Source: Planctomycetota bacterium (GTDB lineage Bacteria; Planctomycetota; UBA1135; UBA2386). From it: a stretch of 64,000 bases of DNA. Location: NCBI GenBank assembly GCA_020638735.1, contig JACKHZ010000009.1, forward strand, positions 558,001-622,000, written 5' to 3'. Shown here one piece after another: positions 47,072 to 57,700 of this stretch. The number at the start of each line of letters is the position of its first letter. Positions within the stretch are counted from its first letter, which is position 1. The notes below the pieces were generated by a model that saw nothing but the letters and a program-made list of their open reading frames with translations, did not search any database and was not told the origin of the DNA. A program made the position numbers and the translations under genes.

Positions 47072-47877
47072 TTGACCGCCTTCCTGCCGAACACGGCGTC
47101 GAGTTCCTGCTCGAGCTGCTCGAGCGTCAGGTCGTGGTAGAGCTTGCCGAGGCTCGCCGTCGAGATCTTGCCGGTCTCCTCGCTGACCACGACGACCAGC
47201 GCGTCGGTCTCCTCGCTGAGCCCGAGCGCGGCGCGGTGGCGGGTGCCGAGGCGCTTGTCGACGTCGGGGTTCTGGCTGAGCGGGAACAGGCACGACGCGG
47301 CGACGATGCGGTCGTCGCGCACCACCACGCCGCCGTCGTGCAGCGCGCTCTTCGGGAAGAAGATCGACTCGATCAGGTAGGAGTTGAGCTCGGCGTCGAT
47401 GGTGATGCCGTTCTCGGAGAGGTCGCTGAGCGACGCCTCGCGCTCGATCGCGATCAACGCGCCGATGCGCTCCTTGCTGAGCCGCGCGACGGCGCGCAGC
47501 AGCCGCGGCACGATCTTCGGGTCGCGGCGGAAGAAGCGGCCGAAGATCGGCGCGTCACCGAGGTGCACGATCGCGCGGCGGATCTCGGGGTGGAACACCA
47601 CCACCACGCCGACCACCACCGACGGCGCGATCTGCTGCACGACCCACTCCAGCCGCGTCAGCTGGAACAGGTAGATCAGCACGAAGAACGCCACCGCGAA
47701 CGTGATCAGCAGCAGGGCCAGGCCGCGGATGATCACCGAGCCGCGCGTCGCCCGGAGGAAGCGCAGCACGATGTAGATCAGGATCGCGAACACCGCGACC
47801 TCGATCACCATCTTGCCGACCTCGACGAACTCGGTCATCGAGCCGTCTTCGAGCAGCGGGGCGAGAGAGGGCAGCAT
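47068..47877 (-). CDS. cdaA: Diadenylate cyclase CdaA
   Basis: CdaA makes c-di-AMP from two ATP. The 269-residue protein has three N-terminal membrane helices (about 20-85) and a DAC domain with the catalytic FFPKSALHDGGVVV (DGG near 178) and GTRHRAALGLSEETDA (RHR near 219). Both motifs are intact. The start may be ATG 47877, or ATG 47838, which begins nearer the first helix. It is 18 bp downstream of ftsH and overlaps cdaR. c-di-AMP controls osmolyte and cell-wall balance. Confidence 0.95.
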   Translation of the reverse strand: MLPSLAPLLEDGSMTEFVEVGKMVIEVAVFAILIYIVLRFLRATRGSVIIRGLALLLITFAVAFFVLIYLFQLTRLEWVVQQIAPSVVVGVVVVFHPEIRRAIVHLGDAPIFGRFFRRDPKIVPRLLRAVARLSKERIGALIAIEREASLSDLSENGITIDAELNSYLIESIFFPKSALHDGGVVVRDDRIVAASCLFPLSQNPDVDKRLGTRHRAALGLSEETDALVVVVSEETGKISTASLGKLYHDLTLEQLEQELDAVFGRKAVK

Positions 47878-47895
47878 GTGCGGGGCGGAACCGGA

Positions 47896-50226
47896 TCAGG
47901 CGCCTGAGAGGCCGACGTCGGGCTTCTCGCCGCCGGCCTTGCCGTGCCCGTCGGCGAGGTCGGGCTTGAGCGCCTTCTGTTCGGCCTGCTTGCGCTCCGT
48001 GGCCTTCTGCTGCCGCTCCTGCGCCGCGCGGAACTCCTCGAGGTCGTCGCCGCGCAACACCGCCACGCACTCGTCGCCGGTCAGCGTCTCGTACTTCAGC
48101 AGCGCCTCGGCGATCTTGTCGAGCGCCTGACGATGCTCGTGCAACAGACCGGTCGCCGCCTCGTACTGCTCGTCGATGATGCGCCGCACCTCCTCGTCGA
48201 TCGTCTCCATCGTGCGCTCGGAGACGCCGCCGAGGCGGAACTCGCGGCCGAGGAACGGATTCTCGTCGTCGGCGGTGTACTTGATCGGCCCGACCTTCTC
48301 GCTCATGCCGAGCTCGCAGACCATCACGCGGGCGAGGTTGGTCGCCTGCTCGATGTCGTTCTGCGCGCCGGCCGAGACGTCGCCGAACACGATCTGCTCG
48401 GCGATGCGGCCGCCGAAGCACACGGCGATGCGGCCGCACAGCTTCTTGCGCCAGTGGTTGTAGTCGTCCTTCTCCGGCAGCGACAAGGTCGCGCCGAGCG
48501 CGCGGCCGCGCGAGACGATCGTGACCTTGTGCACCGGGTCCTGGTCCGGCGTCATGATCGAGACGATCGCGTGCCCCGCCTCGTGGTAGGCGGTGACCTT
48601 CTTGTCGGCTTCCTCGATGGCGCGCGACTTCTTCTCGCGGCCCCAGCGCACGCGGTCGCGCGCCTCTTCGAGGTCGGACATGTCGACCGCTTCCTTCGAC
48701 TTCATCGCCGCGAGGATCGCCGCCTCGTTGATGACCGCCGCCAGCTCGGCGCCGGAGAAGCCCGCGGTCGCCTTGGCGATCTTGGTCAGGTCGACGTAGC
48801 CGCCGAGCTTCACCTTGCGGCTGTGCACCTTGAGGATCTTCTCGCGGCCGTTGACGTCGGGCAGGTGGATGACGATCTGGCGGTCGAAGCGACCGGGACG
48901 CAGCAGGGCCGGGTCCAGCACGTCGGGACGGTTGGTCGCCGCCAGCAGGATGATCCCCTGGTCGGTGTCGAAGCCGTCCATCTCGACGAGGATCTGGTTG
49001 AGCGTCTGCTCGCGCTCGTCGTGACCGCCGCCGAGGCCCGTGCCGCGTCGGCGACCGACGGCGTCGATCTCGTCGAGGAAGACGATGCACGGCGAGCTGT
49101 CGCGGGCCTGCTTGAACAGGTCGCGCACGCGGCTGGCGCCCACGCCGACGAACATCTCGACGAAGTCGCTGCCGCTGACCGAGAAGAACGGCACACCCGC
49201 TTCACCGGCGATGGCCTTGGCCAGGAGCGTCTTGCCCGTGCCCGGCGAGCCGACCAGCAGCACGCCGCGCGGGATCGAGCCGCCGAGCCGCGCGAACTTG
49301 CCGGGGTTCTTCAGGAACTCGATGATCTCGCGCACCTCCGCCTTCGCCTCCTCCATGCCGGCGACGTCGTCGAAGGTGACGTTGGTGCGGTTCTCCTTGG
49401 TGTAGAGCGAGGCGCGCGAGCGGCCGAAGCTCAAGACGCCGCCCGAGCCGCCCGGCGCGCGCATCTGGCGCAGGATGAAGAACCAGACGATGACCAGCAC
49501 CAGGATCCACGGGCCGACGGTGCCGACCACGTACAGCAACGCGGTGTTGGGCTCGGCGACGCGGTAGTCGGCGGCGCTCAACGACAGGCCGGTGAAGTCG
49601 CGGATCGGCACGTCGCGCTTCTGCAGCCCCGCCATCACCTCCTGCAGCGACGCGGCGCCCGCCGAGCTCGGCGGGTCGAGGCGCACGTAGTGCACGTTGG
49701 AGCCGCGCTGCAGCAGCATGGTGACGTAGGCGCCGGCCTTGCGCTCGTCGTCGGTCGCACGCAGCGCCTGCGTCGGCACCTTCGGATCGACCTCCTGCAC
49801 GAAGAACGCGCGCAGCACGCGCACCTCGCCGCCGTCGAGGTCGGCGAGGAAGCGCGTCGTCGCGTCGGCGCTGCTCGGGTAGAGCGTCTTGTTGAGCCGC
49901 TGCGCCGCCAGCTGCGTGAACAGCTCCGCGTCGCCGTCGCGCAGGAAGTCGCGCACGACCACCTCGATGACCCGCTCGCTGCCGTCGATGGTCTCGACCC
50001 GCGCGGAGGCGACGCCGTCGGTCAGCGAGACGTTCGTCAGGCGGCCGTTGAGCAGGTGGCTCAGGAACGCGTGCACCGAGTTCTGCTGGCCGTCGCGTTG
50101 GGAGGTCGAGACCACCACGAACAGCGCCAGCAGCAGGGCCAGGATCAGGATCACCCCGCCCATGCCGCGCGGCTTGCGCGGTGCCCCCTGCCCTTCGCCC
50201 GGTTCCTTCGTCACTTGGTTCGTCAT
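47896..50226 (-). CDS. ftsH: ATP-dependent zinc metalloprotease FtsH
   Basis: FtsH degrades membrane and regulatory proteins. The 776-residue chain has a first membrane helix (about 22-40), a periplasmic domain larger than usual (to about 220) and a second helix near 232-252. The AAA domain has GSPGTGKTLLAKA near 323 and ATNRPDVLDPALLRPGRFD. The zinc site is YHEAGHAIVS near 547. The C-terminal tail is Lys/Gln-rich. It begins a minus-strand operon that continues into cdaA. The longer lumenal domain resembles those in planctomycetes, but I cannot measure this. Confidence 0.95.
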   Translation of the reverse strand: MTNQVTKEPGEGQGAPRKPRGMGGVILILALLLALFVVVSTSQRDGQQNSVHAFLSHLLNGRLTNVSLTDGVASARVETIDGSERVIEVVVRDFLRDGDAELFTQLAAQRLNKTLYPSSADATTRFLADLDGGEVRVLRAFFVQEVDPKVPTQALRATDDERKAGAYVTMLLQRGSNVHYVRLDPPSSAGAASLQEVMAGLQKRDVPIRDFTGLSLSAADYRVAEPNTALLYVVGTVGPWILVLVIVWFFILRQMRAPGGSGGVLSFGRSRASLYTKENRTNVTFDDVAGMEEAKAEVREIIEFLKNPGKFARLGGSIPRGVLLVGSPGTGKTLLAKAIAGEAGVPFFSVSGSDFVEMFVGVGASRVRDLFKQARDSSPCIVFLDEIDAVGRRRGTGLGGGHDEREQTLNQILVEMDGFDTDQGIILLAATNRPDVLDPALLRPGRFDRQIVIHLPDVNGREKILKVHSRKVKLGGYVDLTKIAKATAGFSGAELAAVINEAAILAAMKSKEAVDMSDLEEARDRVRWGREKKSRAIEEADKKVTAYHEAGHAIVSIMTPDQDPVHKVTIVSRGRALGATLSLPEKDDYNHWRKKLCGRIAVCFGGRIAEQIVFGDVSAGAQNDIEQATNLARVMVCELGMSEKVGPIKYTADDENPFLGREFRLGGVSERTMETIDEEVRRIIDEQYEAATGLLHEHRQALDKIAEALLKYETLTGDECVAVLRGDDLEEFRAAQERQQKATERKQAEQKALKPDLADGHGKAGGEKPDVGLSGA

Positions 50227-50618
50227 CTGCTGTCTCTCGCCACACCAGGGGCCGTCCGGTCACCGGCGGATGGAGCCCGACCGGCATCGTGCGCCGACCT
50301 ATCGGCGCGGCGATGGAATGAGCCGTAGCCCGGCTGCCATCGAAGCTTCCGCTGCGACGGCCTGCTGCAGCGGCGGCCCAGGATAGGTCAGCGACGGGGC
50401 CGATGCCAGGAGGCGGACGCGGCTGCGTACGTCGCCGGTGCACGGCCCCGTGCGACGGCCGGCCGGTGCACAAACGAAGCACGGAATCCCCTTCGCCAAG
50501 CCCCGATGCCAAGGTAGAAGTCAGCGCATGTCGGCGTTGCGAGCCATCCACCGCGACAACCGGGGTTGCTTCCCCGCGAGGATGCCAGCAGCCCCTGCGG
50601 CGCCGCTGCCGGAGGCGG
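50227..50618. other. Divergent intergenic region between ftsH and the type VI operon
   Basis: This 392-bp stretch has no convincing gene; small frames here are out of phase with both neighbours. It must carry the ftsH promoter on the minus strand and probably the promoter of the type VI secretion operon on the plus strand. A 7-bp inverted repeat, GCGCCGA-CCTA-TCGGCGC, lies at 50291-50308 and could be an operator. Clear -35/-10 elements are not evident. A good Shine-Dalgarno (GGAGG, 50611-50615) ends the region. Confidence 0.5.
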
Positions 50619-52127
50619 ATGGCGACATTTGAGGTGCTGCTGCGACTCGCCGACGGATCCGGCCTCGAGACTCGGCACGCGTTCGACCTCGAGCCCGGTC
50701 AGCAGGTCCTGTTCGGCCGCAGCCCGGACGCCGACATCGTCATCCCCGACCAGAACCGCAAGGTCTCGAGCCGCCACGGTCGCATCACCTGTCTCGACGA
50801 CGGCTCCCTGCGCGGCTTCGACATGGCCAGCCTGAACGGCACCTATCTGCATGGTGCGGCGCTGGATACGGAGATCGGCGGAGACCTGACCGACGGGGAC
50901 GTTCTGCGCGTCGGGGACTTCGAGCTGGTGCTGACGCTGGCCGCGCCGGAGGTCGCAGACCTGGCCGAGACCGCGCCCCCGCCAGGGACCGACGGCAACG
51001 GCTGGGCGACCGACCAGGAGCCTGCTGCCGACGCGGCCCCTGCCGTCGAAGCGGGCCCCAAAGGCGACGCGGCGTGGCAGGAGCTCACTCCGGCCGGCAT
51101 ACCGTCGGGCGGCGCGGCCGCGCCGGCCCTGTCGGCGCCCGCGGACGATCGCGCGCCCGACCCGGCGGCAGGGCCGCTGATGGAGTCGCTTCAGCGCGCA
51201 TATGCCGACGCCCTGCAACAGGATTCGAGCCCACGCCTCGAACGGATCGCGGGCGCCCTGGCCAGCGGACTCGGGGCCGTGCCGGGCGAACGCCGCGCGC
51301 AGGTGACCGAGACGCTGCTCGCCGAGCTGCTCGAGCGCCGCGGCTGGCCGGCCGGACCGTCTCGAGCGGGAGCGGAACAGCCCCCGGCGCGGGCCGCCCT
51401 CCCGGCGGAAAGCCCGGCCGAACCAATTGGAGAAGCACGAGTTGCACCGGCCACCGCCCAGCGCGCGCAGTCCCCGGCGCGAAGCGGCAACGGGGCCTCG
51501 GACGACTCCTTGCCACCCGTCGACCTCGACAAGACCCAGGTGGACCACCTGCAGTTGCTCGCGCTGCGGCTCGTGCCCGGGGCGCGGCTGACGGACGCGG
51601 AACAGCGCGCGCGCTTCATGACGCTGGTCGCCCAGCTGAGCGAATCGGCGCTCGACTGGATGGCCCGCGGACTCGAGGGCCGGGCGGTGTTCGGCCAGGA
51701 GTTCGGCGCCGAGGTGACCCTGGTCCTGCAGCGCAGCACCAACCCGCTGAAGGGCATGAGCCGCGAGGATCTGCAGCGCTACCTGCTCGACTGGAAGGAG
51801 TCCGCGCCCCCCGACACCCGCCGCCGCTACCTGGACGGCGTGCTCGAGGACCTGCACGAGCACCAGGTCGGCGTGCTCGCTGGCGTCGAAGAGGCCGTCG
51901 CCGGCGTGCTGACCCGTCTGTCGCCCGAGCGCGTCGAGGGCCTCGCCGCGCAGCAGAAGGCCAAGGGCTGGACCGCCGCGACGCGGTCCTGGCAGACCTA
52001 CTGTCAGCTGCACAAGGAGCTGACCGAGGAGCGCAGCAAGTTGTTCCACGAGTTGATCTCGCCCGCCATCCAGAAGGGCTACCTGCATCGTCACGGCGAC
52101 CGGCCTGGCGACGCGGCCTCGCCCTAG
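50619..52127 (+). CDS. tagH: Type VI secretion FHA-domain protein (TagH/Fha-like)
   Basis: The 502-residue protein has an FHA domain at about 20-100, with FGRSPDADIVI, SSRHGRI and LNGTYLHG, the phosphothreonine-binding Gly-Arg, Ser-x-x-His and Asn-Gly motifs. An Ala/Pro-rich linker follows to about 300. The C-terminal helical domain (FGQEFGAEVTLVLQRSTNPLKGM) matches the TagH/ImpI type VI family. In type VI systems with threonine phosphorylation, Fha binds a phosphorylated partner and triggers assembly. No PpkA kinase or PppA phosphatase gene is in the part of the cluster visible here. GGAGG precedes ATG 50619. Confidence 0.9.
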   Translation: MATFEVLLRLADGSGLETRHAFDLEPGQQVLFGRSPDADIVIPDQNRKVSSRHGRITCLDDGSLRGFDMASLNGTYLHGAALDTEIGGDLTDGDVLRVGDFELVLTLAAPEVADLAETAPPPGTDGNGWATDQEPAADAAPAVEAGPKGDAAWQELTPAGIPSGGAAAPALSAPADDRAPDPAAGPLMESLQRAYADALQQDSSPRLERIAGALASGLGAVPGERRAQVTETLLAELLERRGWPAGPSRAGAEQPPARAALPAESPAEPIGEARVAPATAQRAQSPARSGNGASDDSLPPVDLDKTQVDHLQLLALRLVPGARLTDAEQRARFMTLVAQLSESALDWMARGLEGRAVFGQEFGAEVTLVLQRSTNPLKGMSREDLQRYLLDWKESAPPDTRRRYLDGVLEDLHEHQVGVLAGVEEAVAGVLTRLSPERVEGLAAQQKAKGWTAATRSWQTYCQLHKELTEERSKLFHELISPAIQKGYLHRHGDRPGDAASP

Positions 52128-52187
52128 CGCCGGGCGCCACCCGCAGCCGCCTCAGCGAACCAGGATCCCCCTCAACCTCTCTCCCTC

Positions 52188-52757
52188 ATGAGCTCCCTTC
52201 GCCACCGCGCACCCCGTGCGCGCCGAACCGTCGTCGCCCTGTTGTTGGCCAGCTTCGCCGCCGCCGGCTGCGCGAGCGGGCCGTACGACGCATCCCTGCA
52301 GTTCGCAGGCTCGTCGCAGCTCAATCCGACCTCGTTCGGCGAACCGGGCGCGGTGACGCTGCGGCTGTTCGCGCTCAAGGACGCCGAGGCGTTCCGCAAC
52401 GCCTCCGACGACGACCTGATGGCGGAGAAGCCGCAGCTGGCCCCCACCGCCTGGATCGAGCCGCACAAGGAAGTGACCGTCTACGTCGACCAGGTCGTCG
52501 ACGTCAAGTTCGAGATCAAGCCCGAGGTGCGCTTCGTCGGCGTGCTCGGCCTGTTCAACAAGATGACGGAGAAGTCCCGCCTGGTGATGAGCGTCGACGA
52601 GCTCGACGACCATCCGAAGCTGCAGCTCGACAAGTTCGCGATCACGCTGCTCGGCGACGATGACCCGGAGAAGGGTGACACGGAGAAGGGTGACGCGAAG
52701 CCTGCCGACGGGCAGCCGGGGAAGGGCGAGAAGAAGGACGGGAAGAAGACGCCATGA
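52188..52757 (+). CDS. tssJ: Type VI secretion outer-membrane lipoprotein TssJ
   Basis: The 189-residue protein has a signal peptide with lipobox AAGC (Cys28) and the TssJ beta-sandwich: AVTLRLFALKDAEAFRNAS, a VTVYVDQ-type strand and KFEIKPEVRFVGVLGLF. TssJ anchors the TssL/TssM membrane complex to the outer membrane. The Lys/Gly/Asp-rich tail (last 35 residues) is unusual. It overlaps tssK by 4 bp. Confidence 0.9.
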   Translation: MSSLRHRAPRARRTVVALLLASFAAAGCASGPYDASLQFAGSSQLNPTSFGEPGAVTLRLFALKDAEAFRNASDDDLMAEKPQLAPTAWIEPHKEVTVYVDQVVDVKFEIKPEVRFVGVLGLFNKMTEKSRLVMSVDELDDHPKLQLDKFAITLLGDDDPEKGDTEKGDAKPADGQPGKGEKKDGKKTP

Positions 52758-54079
52758 GCACCCCCAACCGCGTCGCCTGGGACGAGGGCATGATGCTCGC
52801 GCCCCAGCACTTCCAGCAGTGGGAACGCTGGGTCGAGGCCGAACTGCGCGACCGCGCCGGCGTCGGCGCGACCTGGAGCCACGGCTTCACCGCGCTGGAG
52901 ATCGACCGGGGGGCGCTGAGCGGCGGGCAGCTGGCGATCGTGCACATGGCCGGCGTGCTGCCGGACGGCACCGCGTTCCAGTGCCCCGGCCGCGACCCGC
53001 TGCCGACGGCGCAGCCGGTGCAGCAGGCGCTCGAGGGCAAGGCCGAATCGGCCACCGCCTACCTGTGCCTGCCGCAGGTGACGCCCGGCGCGTCGTCGTA
53101 CGGCGAGCCCGGCAGCATGGCGCCGCTGCTGCGCCGCCGCGCCCGCGTCGCCGACGCGGCGCGGCCGGAGACCGAACGCGAGATCGGCCTCGCGCCGCTC
53201 AACCTGAGCGTGCGCCTCGACGGCCAGGGCCTGGAGGGCTTCCGCGCGATGCCGCTGGCTCGACTGACGCGCTCGGCTGGCGGCGGCGTCGAGCTGGCCG
53301 CCAGCTTCTCGCCGCCGGCGCTGACGATCGCAGCCATGCCGATGGCGCTGTCGGTGCTGCGTCAGGTGACCGGCATGCTGGCGCAGAAGTGGACCGAGCT
53401 GTCGGGGCGGCGCCGCGGCAGCGGCTCGGGCATGGCCGACGCGTCGGGCCTGATGCTGCTGCACACTACCGGCGAGAACCTGCCGCTGCTGCGCCACTGC
53501 GTCGATCACGGCAGCATCTCGCCCGAGCACGCGTACCTGACGCTGGCGCGGCTGACGGCGCAGATGTGCACCTTCCACGACAGCATGACGCCGTCCGACG
53601 TGCCGTCGTTCGCCCACGACAACCCGGGTCCGTGCTTCCGCGAGCTCGGCGAGATGCTGCAGGAGCTGCTCGGCGACGCCGCGCCGAACATGTGCGACAC
53701 GCTCGACCTGCAGCGCGAGGGCGAGGCGATGTACTGGGCCCGCGTGCCGACCGTCGACATGATCGCCAACGGCCGGCTCTACCTGTCGGTGCGCGCCGAG
53801 GCGACCGCCGACGAGGTGCAGACCCGCTTCCCGACGCTGGTCAAGATCTCGTCGAAGGACCGCGTGCCCGAGCTGCTGATGCGCGCCATCCCCGGCCTGC
53901 CGGTGCGCCACGTCGCGCAGCCGCCTGCCGCGATCCCGAGCCAGATCGGCCGCACCTACTTCCTGCTCGAGCCCGGCGGCGAGCACTGGGAGGCGATCAA
54001 GGCCGCCCTGAACCTCGCGATCCACGTCTCTCCCGGTCTGCCGCAGCTCGGCATGGAGCTGATGGCCGTCAAGCAATGA
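52754..54079 (+). CDS. tssK: Type VI secretion baseplate protein TssK
   Basis: TssK links the baseplate to the membrane complex. The 441-residue protein begins NRVAWDEGMMLAPQHFQQW, the typical TssK N-terminus. Later it has RTYFLLEPGGEHWEAIKAA and ends IHVSPGLPQLGMELMAVKQ, both family patterns. It is co-translated with tssJ and tssL (ATGA overlaps on both sides). Confidence 0.95.
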   Translation: MSTPNRVAWDEGMMLAPQHFQQWERWVEAELRDRAGVGATWSHGFTALEIDRGALSGGQLAIVHMAGVLPDGTAFQCPGRDPLPTAQPVQQALEGKAESATAYLCLPQVTPGASSYGEPGSMAPLLRRRARVADAARPETEREIGLAPLNLSVRLDGQGLEGFRAMPLARLTRSAGGGVELAASFSPPALTIAAMPMALSVLRQVTGMLAQKWTELSGRRRGSGSGMADASGLMLLHTTGENLPLLRHCVDHGSISPEHAYLTLARLTAQMCTFHDSMTPSDVPSFAHDNPGPCFRELGEMLQELLGDAAPNMCDTLDLQREGEAMYWARVPTVDMIANGRLYLSVRAEATADEVQTRFPTLVKISSKDRVPELLMRAIPGLPVRHVAQPPAAIPSQIGRTYFLLEPGGEHWEAIKAALNLAIHVSPGLPQLGMELMAVKQ

Positions 54080-54777
54080 GCCCAGCCCCCAGCACCCCCT
54101 CCAGGAACCTCGGGCGCGAACGCCTGCCCGAGCTCTGCAACGACCTGTTCGCGTTCGCCCTGGGTCTGCGCACGGCCAAGGACCCCGGCGCGATGGACCA
54201 GCTGCAGGGCACGATGGCGCGCCTGCTCGAGAAGCTCGGCCAGCGCGCGCGCGAAGCCGGCGTCGACTCGGCGCACCTCGACGCGGCGCGCTACGCGCTG
54301 TGCGCGCTGCTCGACGAGATCGTGCTGGGGTCGCGCTGGGAGCTGAAGACGCATTGGTTCCAGCAGCCGCTGCAGATGATCTACTTCGGCGACTTCACCG
54401 CCGGCGAGCAGTTCTACCGCCGCCTCGACGAGCTGCGCGGCGACGCCGAACACAACGTCGACGCGATCGAGGTCTACGCGCAGTGCCTGGCGATCGGCTT
54501 CCGCGGCAAGTACGCCGACCTCGCCGGCATGCAGAAGGTCGACGACCTGCTGGCCGAGCTCGGCGAGCAGACGCGCAGGGCACGCGGCGTCACCGGCCCG
54601 GCGCTGTCGAAGTCGTTCGTGCGCACCGAGTCGCTGCCGACCCAGGTCCGCCGTCTGCCGGTGTGGGTGGCCGCCGCCAGCGCTGCCGGCGTCGTGCTGC
54701 TGCTGTGGCTGTTGCTGAGCTCGCTGCTGTCGTCGCAGGCCGACCAGTTCCTCGCCAACACGGAGCTGCCGAGATGA
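54076..54777 (+). CDS. tssL: Type VI secretion membrane protein TssL (DotU/IcmH-like)
   Basis: The 233-residue protein has the DotU helical bundle (CNDLFAFALGLR, RYALCALLDEIVLGSRW, GEQFYRRLDELR, EVYAQCLAIGFRGKYAD) and one C-terminal membrane helix (about 197-220). It lacks a fused OmpA peptidoglycan-binding domain, so cell-wall anchoring must come from another protein. It overlaps both tssK and tssM. Confidence 0.93.
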   Translation: MSPAPSTPSRNLGRERLPELCNDLFAFALGLRTAKDPGAMDQLQGTMARLLEKLGQRAREAGVDSAHLDAARYALCALLDEIVLGSRWELKTHWFQQPLQMIYFGDFTAGEQFYRRLDELRGDAEHNVDAIEVYAQCLAIGFRGKYADLAGMQKVDDLLAELGEQTRRARGVTGPALSKSFVRTESLPTQVRRLPVWVAAASAAGVVLLLWLLLSSLLSSQADQFLANTELPR

Positions 54778-57700
54778 AGAAGGTCCTCGCCATGCTGCTG
54801 CGCCCGCCGGTCCCGCAGCTCGCCGGCCTCCTGCTGCTCAGCGCCGTCGTCTACTACGGCGGCCGCGCGCTGCGCTCGTGGATCGGGCTGTCCGACAACA
54901 CCCTGCTGCTGATCATCGTCGGCATCTGGGTGCTCGCCGCGGCGGTGTTCGTCTGGCGCCGCCTGCAGGACCGGAAGCGCGCGCGCCTGATCGAGGATCG
55001 GCTGCGCGGCCAGGCCCGCGAGCACAAGCAGTCGGTGCGCCCCGACAAGCGCAACCAGGTCGAGGAACTCGAACGACAGCTCGGTGAAGCCCTCACCGCG
55101 CTGAAGACCTCGAAGCTCGGCAACAGCGCGCTCTACTCGCTGCCCTGGTACATCATCATCGGCCCGCCTGGCTCCGGCAAGACGACGCTGCTGCGCGAGT
55201 CCGGCCTGACCTTCCCGCAGCAGACGCACGGCCGCGGCGTGCGCGGCGTCGGCGGCACGCGCAACTGCGACTGGTGGTTCACCGACCAGGGCATCCTGCT
55301 CGACACCGCCGGCCGCTACACCACGCAGGACGAGGACAAGGGTGAGTGGCTCGCGTTCCTCGACATGCTGAAGAAGTCGCGCAGCAAGAAGCCGATCAAC
55401 GGCGCGATCATCGCCATCAGCATCGCCGACATCGTCACCGCGACCGACGACCAGCTGGCGGAGCACGCGCGCAAGGTGCGCGAGCGCCTCGCCGAGCTGA
55501 CCGAGCGCCTCGAGGTGCTGTTCCCGGTCTACGTGATGTTCAGCAAGTGCGACCTGCTGGACGGCTTCGTCGACCTGTTCGGCGGCTACGGCAAGCAGGA
55601 ACGCTCGCAGGTGTGGGGCTTCACGCTGCCCTACCTGGAGAAGAACGCGGCGTCGCTCGCCGAGCGCTTCGACCGCGAGTTCGATCAGCTGCATCAGCGG
55701 CTGTGCGCCGAGCGACTGAAGGTGCTCGGCACCGCGCGCTCGCAGGCCAAGAAGGCGCGCATCTTCTCGTTCCCGATGCAGTTCGCGATGGCGCGCGAGC
55801 GGCTGCGCAGCTTCCTGGCGCAGGTCGACCAGCCGAACCCGTACTCCGAGAGCTCGGAGATCCGCGGCTTCTACTTCACCAGCGGCACGCAGGAAGGTCA
55901 GCCGCTCGACCGCGTGCTGTCGCAGATGCGCAAGGCGACGGGCCTCGCCGACGAGGCCGAGGACGCGGAGCGCGAGCCGGTCGACAAGAAGGCCTACTTC
56001 ATCGACGAGCTGTTCACCGAGGTCGTGTTCCCCGACCGGGACCTCGCCCAGTCGTCGGCCAAGGCCGAGCGCCGGCGCTTCCTGCTGCACCGCGGCGGCA
56101 TGATCGGCACCGCCGTCGCCGCGCTGGCCGCCGTCGTCATGCTGATGATGCAGTACGTGCAGCACAGCGACGAGATCCGCCGCGCCAAGACCGCGTTCGA
56201 CGACGCCGTCGCCTTCGACCCGACGAAGCAGGCGGACCTGACCAAGGAAGAGGAGTTCCACGGCCGCGGCGGCGGTCCGCTCGAGCGCCTGCGGCGCATG
56301 TTCGTCGAGCTGCACGACGCCAGCTTCTCGGTCGGCAGCGACCTGCTCGGCGAGGCCGACCAGCTCTACGCGGCGCGCATCCGGCCGCTCTACGTCGACT
56401 TGCTGAAGAAGACCTTCGTCGCGCCGCTCGAGGAGCGGCTGCGCGAGCAGCTGCAGAAGATCATCGACGACCCGAAGGCGATCGACCGCATGGACCGCAC
56501 CGTGCTGAACGAGACCTTCACCCTCTACCGCATGCTGGGCAACACCCGCGCGCCGGTGGACAAGCAGTTCCTCGGGAAGCAGCTGCTCGGCACCAAGTGG
56601 ACCTGGACCCGCGACGCCGAGCGCGCGCCGTGTCCGGCGCACCGCGACACCTTCATCGACCTGGTCGTCGGCGACCTGCCGGACTGGCGCGTGCAGGCGT
56701 TGGAGGAGGTGATCGACCGCGCGGCGAAGGTCATCGACTCGCGCGACACGCACAGCGACGAGGTCGACAAGGCCGTGTCCAGCGGCCCGCTGAAGGGCAA
56801 GGTGTCGTGGGACCAGATCCTGACGACCTACCCCGAGGTCCGCCTGCTCGACCCGGCGGTCAGCTTCGACGCCGCCTACCGCGAGTACCAGGACCTGCTG
56901 AAGGAGCTCGAGGAGCGCGGCCACGAGCTCGGCGACGATCAGACCGAGGACCTGCTGAAGACCGGCAGGTCGAAGGCGCGCGAGGAGTGGAAGCGCCTGC
57001 TCAGCGCCACCCGCCCGCTGCCGCGCGACAACGTCAAGCAGGCGATGGACGAGGTCACCGCGCTGACCAAGGGCGACCTCTACGTGCAGCTCTACCGCAA
57101 GGTCTGCGAGACGCTGACCGACCTCGGCACCGAGACCGGCTCCGGCGAGACCGGCTGGCTCACCGACCTGCTGAAGGAATTCCAGGGCGTGCAGACGGCG
57201 GTGGACGAGCTGACCAAGGACAGCGAGGACCGCAACCGCATCGTGCCGCTCGCCCAGGGCGGCGACTTCTCGAAGCTGACCAAGGTGACCGGCCAGCTGC
57301 GCACGGTGCGTCGTTCGATCGGCAACAAGGTGCCGATCTCCGCCAGCCTCAACACCGAGATCAGCACGGCGCTCGACAACCTCGTCGAGTCGATCGAGTT
57401 CGCGCTCGCCTCGGAGATCGTCGTCGAGGCCAACAGCGCCTGGGAGCGCGGTCTCGGCGGGCGCCTCGCCGAGTTCTCGACCCGCTTCCCGTTCGCCCCC
57501 AAGGCCACCGAGGTGCTCGACCTCGGCGACTTCGAGCGCGTGTTCGGCCGGGACAAGGAGTTCGACAAGGCGCTGGAGTGGATCAAGCGGCTCGAGGACC
57601 AGCTGACGGTGCTGACGCAGTCGGGTGCGAGCGAGCAGTTCGTCGCCGACCGCAAGCTCCTGCGTCGGATCCAGCTGGCGCTGTTCGAACGCGACACGGC

